A DNA stretch of 11,277 bases, taken from contig JAFAZM010000194.1 in assembly GCA_019239785.1 (NCBI GenBank), forward strand, positions 1-11,277, written 5' to 3'. Source of the stretch: Sphingomonadaceae bacterium. GTDB lineage: Bacteria; Pseudomonadota; Alphaproteobacteria; Sphingomonadales; Sphingomonadaceae. Below the pieces are notes generated by a model. That model did not search any database and had not been told where the DNA came from. It worked only from the letters and a program-made list of their open reading frames with translations. How positions within the stretch are numbered: the stretch's first letter is position 1; each line of letters begins with the position of its first letter. Of this stretch, positions 6,300-11,277 are shown piece after piece. Position numbers and translations under genes: made by a program.

Positions 6300-6328
6300 T
6301 CTGATTGCATCAGATCAACCGCTCCAAG
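6286..6328. repeat. Perfect 20-bp inverted repeat covering a stop codon
   Basis: Arms at 6286-6305 and 6309-6328 are perfectly complementary over 20 bp around a TGC loop. The arm reads CTTGGAGCGGTTGATCTGAT. The TGA stop of the plus-strand gene (6297-6299) sits in the left arm. Plus-strand sequence after the hairpin is TTATTGTCTGG, a poor T-run, so terminator activity is plausible but not typical. Such stem length is well beyond what is usual for an intrinsic terminator and suggests a mobile palindromic repeat. Confidence 0.9.
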
Positions 6329-6341
6329 TTATTGTCTGGCC

Positions 6342-6385
6342 GCGATTTCCGAGTCGTCAGATGATGCCATCTGACCAGAAATCGC
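6342..6385. repeat. Second hairpin between convergent genes
   Basis: The outer stem is GCGATTTC/GAAATCGC (6342-6349 with 6378-6385) and the inner stem GTCAGATG/CATCTGAC (6356-6363 with 6368-6375), separated by an asymmetric internal loop. It begins one base beyond the esterase stop codon on the minus strand. It shares CAGAT and GAGCG-like pieces with the neighbouring 20-bp palindrome, so the two may belong to one repeat family. It may help end transcription of the esterase gene. Confidence 0.8.
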
Positions 6386-6386
6386 T

Positions 6387-7370
6387 CTAGTGACGGCTGC
6401 CGCGCTGCGCTCCCCACAGCCAGCGCAATATGTCCGGCAGCAGCATCCCGCCATGGGCGTCGCTGTGGCCGCCGTCGCCCCAGACATGGGCGACCTCGTA
6501 GCGCGGGCCCGGCGCGTGGATCGCGTCGGCATGGGTATTGGCCCAGTTGAGCGCCGCGAGCATCTGCTGGTTGGCGAGGAACCAGTTGCCGTGCTCGTTG
6601 TCGAGATCGTTCGATCCGTCCTGCAGGAAGATCCGCAACGGCCGGATCGGGCTCTTGCGGATCATCCCCGGATAGAGGTCGCCGCCGGGGATGAGAGGAT
6701 GGGCGGCGGTCGCCGGCGCATAGCCGATCGAGGTGTAGCTGCCGATCATCGAAATGACGTTGCCGAACGCGTCCGGCCGGTGCCAGGCGACGGTGAAGGC
6801 GCAGATCGCGCCGCTCGACGTGCCGCCGATCGCGCGGCGGGCCGGATCGTCGGCGAAGCGCCAGCGGCGGGCGACCTCCGGCAGCAATTCGCCGGTCAGG
6901 AAGCGGGCATAAGCGTCGCTCAGCGTATCGTACTCGGCGGCGCGATGGTCCGGATTTCCCATGCCGAGAGTGTCCGGATAATGGTCGCTCATATTGCCGG
7001 GCGTGACGAAAAGGCCGAGCGTCGGCGGGATCTCGCCGCGTGCGATCAGATTGTCGAGCACGTTCTGGATACGCAGCGAGCCGTTGGGGTTGGTCGCGCG
7101 CTGCCCGTCCTGGAAGACCAGCAGGTTCGGCGGCCGCGCCGGATCGTAGCCCGCCGGGACATAGACCCAGTAACGCCGCACGGTGCCGGCGAAGACCTGG
7201 GAGCGGAATTCGAACGGCCCTTCGAGCCGGCCGTGTGCGACGTTCGGCTGGGCCAGCGAATCCGCGGTCAGCGGATAGTCGCCCGGCTGCCGCGCCGGCG
7301 CCTGGGCCGCGGCCGGCGCCGTCAGGCCGAGCGCCAGCGCCAGCGCGAGGATGGACAGGATCGGCCGCAT
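6387..7370 (-). CDS. Secreted esterase of the enterochelin-esterase / esterase-D type
   Basis: This 327-residue exported alpha/beta-hydrolase is probably periplasmic. A Sec signal peptide is clear (MRPILSILALALALGLTAPA, probable cut near AAAQA at about 22-24). The mature part shows VRRYWVYVPAGYDP (64-77), LLVFQDGQ (83-90), a nucleophile elbow GTSSG (183-187, Ser185) and a late GGHSDAHGG (300-308) with His302 as likely base; Asp255 or Asp257 may be the acid. This is the layout of the PF00756 putative-esterase family, which includes Fes and feruloyl esterases. The substrate is not determined, and no siderophore genes are in view. The ATG at 7368-7370 follows GGGAGGGAGAAG, a strong ribosome site; upstream open frame is ignored as low-complexity. 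It lies 118 bases downstream of the small secreted-protein gene and converges with the DUF6445-like gene. Confidence 0.87.
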   Translation of the reverse strand: MRPILSILALALALGLTAPAAAQAPARQPGDYPLTADSLAQPNVAHGRLEGPFEFRSQVFAGTVRRYWVYVPAGYDPARPPNLLVFQDGQRATNPNGSLRIQNVLDNLIARGEIPPTLGLFVTPGNMSDHYPDTLGMGNPDHRAAEYDTLSDAYARFLTGELLPEVARRWRFADDPARRAIGGTSSGAICAFTVAWHRPDAFGNVISMIGSYTSIGYAPATAAHPLIPGGDLYPGMIRKSPIRPLRIFLQDGSNDLDNEHGNWFLANQQMLAALNWANTHADAIHAPGPRYEVAHVWGDGGHSDAHGGMLLPDILRWLWGAQRGSRH

Positions 7371-7488
7371 CTTCTCCCTCCCGGCTTTCGGGGAAGGATG
7401 CAGGCCGCGGCGCCGCGGCGCAATGCCCACGTCGCGAAAGGCCGGACGCCGCCGCGCGGCGAAGGCGCCCGGATCCTTCGCGCGCGGA

Positions 7489-7800
7489 TTAGCGGTGCTG
7501 CGCGTCGTGCCGCTGGCGGTAGATGCGTCGGCTCTCGCGGTCCTGCATATGCTCGATCCGCGCGCGCTCGCGGGCGCTGAGGCCGCCGCCGTCGGCGCGG
7601 CTGCGCGCCTCATAGGCGGCGATGCGGCCCTCCTGGCGCTCGAGCCGATAGGTCTCGCGCGCGGTCAGCTGGCCGCTGGCGACGCCGCGCGAGATGCGCT
7701 GCTGCTGGTGCGCCTGGCGCTGGTTGATCCGGGCCTCGGCCGGCGCGGCCGCGACCGCAACGGGGCCGAGCGCGGCGGCGAAGATGAAGGCGGTACGCAT
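7489..7800 (-). CDS. Small exported protein with two related charged repeats
   Basis: This 103-residue protein has a signal peptide (about 1-23, ending PAEA) and a very basic, Arg/Gln/Glu-rich helical mature part. Two similar units follow each other: RISRGVASGQLTARETYRLE (35-54) and RADGGGLSARERARIEHMQ (68-86), each with a Gly-rich turn, L-T/S-A-R-E and a helix, and each ends in RI (59-60 and 92-93). The C-terminus is RIYRQRHDAQHR. I recognise this as a widespread proteobacterial hypothetical family; no function is known to me. The turn-then-helix units resemble degenerate EF-hand or similar helical pairs, but calcium ligands are not convincing. The ATG at 7798-7800 has GGAGAGAGATC before it. 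Flanking genes on the same strand also encode exported proteins. Confidence 0.82.
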   Translation of the reverse strand: MRTAFIFAAALGPVAVAAAPAEARINQRQAHQQQRISRGVASGQLTARETYRLERQEGRIAAYEARSRADGGGLSARERARIEHMQDRESRRIYRQRHDAQHR

Positions 7801-7882
7801 GATCTCTCTCCTTGGGCTTCGATGCCCCGGAGAGCGTAACGGCCGATTGCCCGGCGCCCTTCGCGCCGGCCGTCCGGCCCGC

Positions 7883-8575
7883 CTAGTCGGCGCGCCGTGC
7901 GGTGAGGATCCGGACCGGCCGATTCAGCATCTCGCCGCGCATGCTGCCGGTGCCGCTATTGGGATCGGTCGGCATCGCATGGATGCGGCGGACGACGTCC
8001 ATGCCTTCGAGCACCCGGCCGAAGGTGGCGTAGCCGAGATGGTCGCCGGGCGCGCGCGGGCCGGCGTCCATGCCGGGCTGGGCGCCGATGCTGATCACGA
8101 AATCGCCCATCGCGCTGTCCCGCGTCGTCCGCGCCATCGAGATGGTGCCGTCCAGATGGCGCAGGCCGGTGCGGCTGGTCGGCTCGAGCGGGATCGGCGG
8201 CAGCAGCAGCCGGTAATTGTGGCGGATGCCGCCCTGGATGAAGCCGTGCTGCGCATCGTGCGGCGTGTGCGAGCTGCGATAGAAGACGATGTTGTCGAAC
8301 CGGTGCTGGTCGACATAGGCGATGAAATTCTCGGTCGTGATCGGCGCGTGGCGATGGTCGAGCTCGAGCACGATCGGTCCGGCGTCGGTCTCCAGGCGCA
8401 CCCGGATTGTGTCGCCGATCGGCGCGCTCGGCGCGGCCGCATTGGCCGCGCTGTTGGCGCTGGCGGCCGGCGGCGGCGGCGTGTCGCCGCAGCCGGCGAG
8501 CGCGGCGGCGAGCAGGACGAGACATGCAAGGGCGCGACTCACGTCCTTCGCTCTAGACCTGGAGCGCACCAGCAT
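7883..8575 (-). CDS. Cyclophilin-type peptidyl-prolyl isomerase, predicted lipoprotein
   Basis: This envelope folding helper isomerises proline peptide bonds. It has 230 residues: a basic n-region, hydrophobic stretch ALACLVLLAAALAGC with lipobox LAGC (26-29, Cys29 lipidated), a Pro/Ala/Ser linker (about 31-53), and a cyclophilin domain from about 57. Landmarks are ETDAGPIVLELDHRHAP (62-78), FYR (98-100, catalytic-type Arg100), HGFIQGG (110-116), LDGTISMARTTRDSAMGDFVISIG (about 141-164) and YATFGRVLEGMDVVRRI (182-198). The loop between Arg100 and Phe112 is longer than in PpiA or CypA, as in related alphaproteobacterial proteins. The ATG at 8573-8575 is 14 bases from the upstream SIMPL stop, and with only a weak GGCGG it may rely on coupling. 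A GTG at 8540-8542 is an alternative start that would keep the lipobox. Confidence 0.92.
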   Translation of the reverse strand: MLVRSRSRAKDVSRALACLVLLAAALAGCGDTPPPPAASANSAANAAAPSAPIGDTIRVRLETDAGPIVLELDHRHAPITTENFIAYVDQHRFDNIVFYRSSHTPHDAQHGFIQGGIRHNYRLLLPPIPLEPTSRTGLRHLDGTISMARTTRDSAMGDFVISIGAQPGMDAGPRAPGDHLGYATFGRVLEGMDVVRRIHAMPTDPNSGTGSMRGEMLNRPVRILTARRAD

Positions 8576-8589
8576 GAATTGCCGCCGGC

Positions 8590-9306
8590 CTATTGCGCGA
8601 CCAGAGCGAAATCGACGCGGATGCGGACCTCGCTGCTGTTCCGGCCCGGCATCACCGGCGGCGGCGCCACGGCCGGCGCCTGGTTGGCAGCCATGTCCGC
8701 ATCGAATCCCTGCCCAACCATAGGCCCGACCTGGCCGGTCACGTCGCGGATCGCGAGGATCCGGTCGATGCGCAGGCCCGCAGCGACGGAATAGGCTTCG
8801 GCCCGGGCGCGGGCCGCCCGATAGGCGGCCGCATAAGCGCCATTGCTCGCCGCCTCGGGATCGGCCACGTCGAAATCGGGCCCGCCGAGGATGTTGGCGC
8901 CCGCTTCGGTCGCCGCACCGATCGCCTGGCCGGCCTTGTTGAGGTCCCGCACGCGCACTTCGATCTGGTTGCTCGCCTCGAAGCGGCCGCGATTGGGGCC
9001 GGACTCCACCCGGTTCAGCGTGATCGAGCGGGTCTGGATGTCCTCGGCCCGGATGCCGAGCGCGCGCAGGGCCGCCACGACCCGGTTGATCGCCTCGTTG
9101 CTGCCGGTGCCGGCCGCTGCCGCGGTCGGCGCGACGGTGGAGACTCCGGCGGTGAAGCGGGCCTCGTCGGGCCGCGTCTCGACATGGCCGGTGGCCGAGA
9201 CCTGCAGCAGCACCTCGTCCCGCTGCAGCCCGCGCGCGTCCGGCGGCGGCTTGTCGCACGCGGCGAGCGCTGCGCAGAGCAGGAGCGGCAGAACGAAGGC
9301 GCGCAT
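8590..9306 (-). CDS. SIMPL-domain (DUF541) lipoprotein
   Basis: This 238-residue predicted lipoprotein has the signal MRAFVLPLLLCAALAAC with lipobox LAAC (14-17, Cys17). Family stretches of the SIMPL/DUF541 domain are VSATGHVETRPDEARFTAGVS (36-56 region), INRVVAALRALGIRAEDIQT (73-92), SNQIEVRVRDLNKAG (112-126) and the final strand SSEVRIRVDFAL (224-235). Members are periplasmic or membrane-attached, and the best-known relatives are linked to oxidative-stress tolerance or surface structures; a precise role is unknown. Residue +2 after the lipidated Cys is Asp, the inner-membrane retention signal in enterics; its meaning here is uncertain. I chose the ATG at 9304-9306, preceded by GGGGAGATT, over one nine codons earlier. 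The gene sits 54 bases after the S41 peptidase and 14 bases before the isomerase. Confidence 0.92.
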   Translation of the reverse strand: MRAFVLPLLLCAALAACDKPPPDARGLQRDEVLLQVSATGHVETRPDEARFTAGVSTVAPTAAAAGTGSNEAINRVVAALRALGIRAEDIQTRSITLNRVESGPNRGRFEASNQIEVRVRDLNKAGQAIGAATEAGANILGGPDFDVADPEAASNGAYAAAYRAARARAEAYSVAAGLRIDRILAIRDVTGQVGPMVGQGFDADMAANQAPAVAPPPVMPGRNSSEVRIRVDFALVAQ

Positions 9307-9335
9307 CGAGAATCTCCCCGGCGATCGATTCAATC

Positions 9336-9360
9336 GCGGATGCTACGCATTTTCATCCGC
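9336..9360 (-). terminator. Hairpin immediately after the S41 peptidase stop
   Basis: GCGGATG (9336-9342) and CATCCGC (9354-9360) form a perfect 7-bp stem with an 11-base AT-rich loop, directly adjoining the peptidase stop codon on the minus strand. There is no following T-run. A competing small stem, GCGAT/ATCGC (9321-9325 with 9333-9337), overlaps it. It could be an mRNA 3'-end or stability element, or a partial terminator. This is low certainty. Confidence 0.35.
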
Positions 9361-10797
9361 TCAGAACAGCCCGGGCACCTCGTGCTGCGGCGCGCTCGGG
9401 CGGGTCGGCATCAGCAGCTCGCGCGGGCGCTGCGGCGGCAGGCCCGCGGCCCCCGCCGGCGGCCCGGCGGCGATCGCGGTGCAGGAGCGCCCGGCGAGGA
9501 AATCGAGCGCCGCCCGGGTCGAGGCTTCGAGCGGGTCGCCGAGCTGGTGGGCGATGTCGTCCCCGGCCTGGCAGGTCACGTCCATCTTCGGCGCAAGGCC
9601 GGTGAAATAGGTGCCCTGGTGAGCGCCGTTCTCGGTGGCGAAGGCGATGATCCGGAAGCGGTCGTCGCAGGCGCTGCGGTCGACCGCGATCTGGCCGACC
9701 GGCTTGCCGTAGGTGTTCGTCCCGACCAGGGCTTCGTTGGCGCGGAAGAAGGGCAGCATGCCGTTGATCACAAGCTCGCTCGCCGAGGCGGTGCCGCCGG
9801 TGCCGATGAAGGCGATCCGGGTCGGCGCGATCGATTGCGGCTGCGGCGCGAAATTGTGCTGCGTGTTGTTGCTCGCTTTCTCCGGCCGGAAGGTGGTGAA
9901 ATCGAACACATCCGAGGTCGAGCGGTTGCCGCCGAGCAGATCGCCGAACAATTCCGCGATCGAGACCAGGCCGCCGCCATTGTAGCGCAGGTCGACGATG
10001 ACGTTGGTGATGCCCTGCGCGCGGAAGTTCGCGAAGGCGTTGCGCAAAGCCGGATCGGCGGTGTCGATGAAGGTGCGCAGGTTGATATAGCCGACCATGC
10101 GGCCGCCGTCGTTGATGATCCGTGCGCCGTAGCGCGCGGAGACCGGAGTCAGCGAATAGTCGGCCTTGGTGACGGTGAGATCGCGCTGTCCGTTCGCGGC
10201 ATCGGTGACACGCAGCACGCGGGTCGTCCCCGCCGTGGTCGGCCCGAGCGCGTTGGTGATGCCGTCCACCCCTTCGGTCGCAAGGATGTCGCTGACGTTG
10301 CGCAGGGCGCCGCCCGGCGTACCGATGGCGAGGATCTCGGTGCCCCGGTCGATCCCGGCGGCGAGCGCCGGCGCACCTTCGAACGCCTCGTTGACGAACA
10401 CGCGGCGCTGCGTCGTGTCGTAGGAGAGGCGGATGCCGAAGCCGGCGCTCGAGCCCGACGAGAAGAAGGCATTCTCCTGGGAGATGGAGGTCAGATAGGT
10501 GAAGAAACGGTCGCGGCCCTGCGCCCGGGCGGTCGCGGTCAGCGCGTCGATATAATCCTCGACCGTCGCGTAAGGCGCCGGATCGAGGCTCGCCGGCAGG
10601 GTCTCGGGGAAAAGGTACCATTCGCGCAGCTCGGCAAGGGCCCAGTTCTGGCGGTCGCGCAGCGAGCAGGTCGAGCCGGTCGAGGTCCCGGCGGCCGTGC
10701 CGGTCGAGGCCGTGGTTCCGCCGCCGCCGCCACCGCCGCCGCAACCGGCAAGCAGGGCAACGAGCCCCAGCAACGCTCCCAGACGCCCACGCTTCAT
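9361..10797 (-). CDS. S41-family (C-terminal-processing-type) peptidase, predicted lipoprotein
   Basis: This 478-residue serine protease has a lipoprotein signal MKRGRLGALLGLVALLAGC (lipobox LAGC, Cys19). Cys19 is followed by eight consecutive Gly, then a Thr/Ser/Ala-rich linker to about 42. A PDZ-like region spans about 112-215 (GFGIRL at 119-124, FEGAPALAAGIDRGTEILAIG at 139-159). The S41 core has VGYINLRTF (235-243), DLRYNGGG (269-276), GTASASE (335-341) and TYGKPVGQ (362-369). By alignment with Tsp/CtpA the Ser-Lys dyad should be Ser338 and Lys365. The substrate is unknown; the cell-envelope location follows from the lipobox. Four Cys in the mature domain (44, 377, 409, 439) could form disulfides. 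The ATG at 10795-10797 follows AGGGAGAATC. It is the first gene of a minus-strand run with the SIMPL and isomerase genes, and is divergent from the DUF4337-like gene. Confidence 0.93.
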   Translation of the reverse strand: MKRGRLGALLGLVALLAGCGGGGGGGGTTASTGTAAGTSTGSTCSLRDRQNWALAELREWYLFPETLPASLDPAPYATVEDYIDALTATARAQGRDRFFTYLTSISQENAFFSSGSSAGFGIRLSYDTTQRRVFVNEAFEGAPALAAGIDRGTEILAIGTPGGALRNVSDILATEGVDGITNALGPTTAGTTRVLRVTDAANGQRDLTVTKADYSLTPVSARYGARIINDGGRMVGYINLRTFIDTADPALRNAFANFRAQGITNVIVDLRYNGGGLVSIAELFGDLLGGNRSTSDVFDFTTFRPEKASNNTQHNFAPQPQSIAPTRIAFIGTGGTASASELVINGMLPFFRANEALVGTNTYGKPVGQIAVDRSACDDRFRIIAFATENGAHQGTYFTGLAPKMDVTCQAGDDIAHQLGDPLEASTRAALDFLAGRSCTAIAAGPPAGAAGLPPQRPRELLMPTRPSAPQHEVPGLF

Positions 10798-10877
10798 CCC
10801 GATTCTCCCTAACTCTTCAAGCGTTTAGCTCCGAACGGAAGGCAAGTGAAGCGGCAATGCGCCGCGCGTCATTTTAC

Positions 10878-10905
10878 GCTGGCGCAGCCGCCCTGAGCTG
10901 GCGCA
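10878..10905 (+). repeat. Pair of 9-bp direct repeats in the divergent promoter region
   Basis: GCTGGCGCA occurs at 10878-10886 and again at 10897-10905, 19 bases apart start to start, nearly two helical turns. It lies in the 142-base gap (10798-10939) between the divergent S41 and DUF4337-like genes. This could be a regulator site, but two copies alone are weak evidence. The rest of the gap shows no convincing -35/-10 pair; a 19-codon frame at 10857-10916 is noted among the rejected items. Confidence 0.35.
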
Positions 10906-10939
10906 AAAGGCCCTGATCGAAGCGGAGCGGGAGGCGATC

Positions 10940-11277
10940 ATGGAGGTCGAGGTCAGCGCCGAGGCCAAGGACAAAAGGCTGAACCGGTGGGTGGCGATCA
11001 CTGTCGTCATCCTCTCCGTCTTCATGGGGCTCTGCAATATCAAGGACGGCAACATCGTCCAGGCGATGCAGCAGGCGCAAGCCAATGCGGTCGACACCTG
11101 GGGCCAATATCAGGCGACGCGGACCAAGACCCATATAGCCGAGGCGGCCCGGGCCACGATCGCGACGCTCGGCGGCGCGCATCCCTCGCCGGAAGCGGCC
11201 GCGGCTCTGGCCTCGTTCGACGCCAATATCGCCCGCTACGAGCGCCAGGCGCCGGGCCTTGCCGAGCAGGCGCGCGG
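10940..11277 (+). CDS. DUF4337-like membrane protein, 5' part only
   Basis: The reading frame starts with ATG at 10940-10942 and runs uninterrupted off the right edge (112 complete codons). GGGAGG lies six bases before the start, a good ribosome site. A short charged N-terminus (EVEVSAEAKDKRLNR) is followed by one membrane segment, WVAITVVILSVFMGLC (17-32), and then a helical, probably coiled-coil region. The stretch ANAVDTWGQYQATRTKTHIAEAAR (about 48-71) is like the W-x-x-Y/Q-x-K signature of DUF4337 proteins, which normally end with further membrane segments beyond this window. The function is unknown. It is divergent from the S41 peptidase gene. Confidence 0.8.
   Translation, partial: MEVEVSAEAKDKRLNRWVAITVVILSVFMGLCNIKDGNIVQAMQQAQANAVDTWGQYQATRTKTHIAEAARATIATLGGAHPSPEAAAALASFDANIARYERQAPGLAEQAR

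Noticed and set aside
6387..7370. Siderophore (enterobactin) esterase assignment
   Set aside because: The fold fits, but the protein has a signal peptide and there are no siderophore uptake or synthesis genes in view; only a general esterase call is supported.
7404..7419. 16-bp self-complementary GCCGCGG-type palindrome between the small exported protein and the esterase
   Set aside because: Made only of G and C in GC-rich DNA, with no T-run and no link to a start site; chance is likely.
8593..10812. A 739-codon open frame on the plus strand opposite the SIMPL and S41 genes
   Set aside because: Its translation is Arg/Gly/Ala/Asp-rich low complexity with no recognisable domain, while the opposite strand carries clear families. 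Long antisense frames are expected at this GC content.
10857..10916. A 19-codon frame (plus strand) as a leader peptide or small gene
   Set aside because: No good ribosome site and no recognisable composition such as a run of regulatory codons.

Overview
The window is high-GC bacterial DNA with the gene content and style of an alphaproteobacterium, most likely a sphingomonad (order Sphingomonadales). This rests on the nusB-thiL-hppA gene order, an alphaproteobacterial-type cyclophilin, a DUF6445-like protein, a small RI/ER-rich exported protein, and GC-rich palindromic intergenic repeats. No phage, transposase, CRISPR array, rRNA or tRNA was seen. I recognise thirteen genes: eleven on the minus strand and two on the plus strand (5679-6299, and 10940 to the right edge). 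No stretch over 300 bases lacks a gene; the largest gaps are about 140 bases, at 3286-3424 and 10798-10939.

Region 1 (1-3880) is a housekeeping block read right to left: nusB (transcription antitermination), thiL (thiamine-monophosphate kinase) and hppA (membrane proton-pumping pyrophosphatase). It is closed by a strong hairpin terminator at 20-49. A nested palindromic repeat of about 125 bp separates nusB from thiL and reaches into the thiL ribosome binding site.

Region 2 (3934-6299) is a small accessory block. An ArsR-type repressor gene overlaps a VOC/glyoxalase-fold gene by 4 bp, with a near-perfect palindromic operator just upstream. An epoxide-hydrolase-like alpha/beta hydrolase precedes them on the same strand. 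Divergent from the hydrolase is a DUF6445-like protein with a possible 2-oxoglutarate/Fe(II) oxygenase metal site.

Region 3 (6286-6385) separates convergent genes with two back-to-back hairpins. The first is a perfect 20-bp stem that contains the stop codon of the upstream gene.

Region 4 (6387-10797) encodes exported or envelope proteins, all on the minus strand: an Fes/esterase-D-like secreted esterase, a small two-repeat secreted protein, and three consecutive predicted lipoproteins (a cyclophilin-type peptidyl-prolyl isomerase, a SIMPL/DUF541 protein and an S41 C-terminal-processing-type peptidase). The last three look like an envelope protein folding and quality-control group, although joint function is inferred only from proximity.

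Region 5 (10798-11277) is a divergent promoter region followed by the start of a DUF4337-like membrane protein cut by the window edge.

I did not find a clearly new multi-gene system. The most interesting items are the two repeat structures, the autoregulated ArsR-VOC pair, and the apparent scarcity of leader sequence before several genes.
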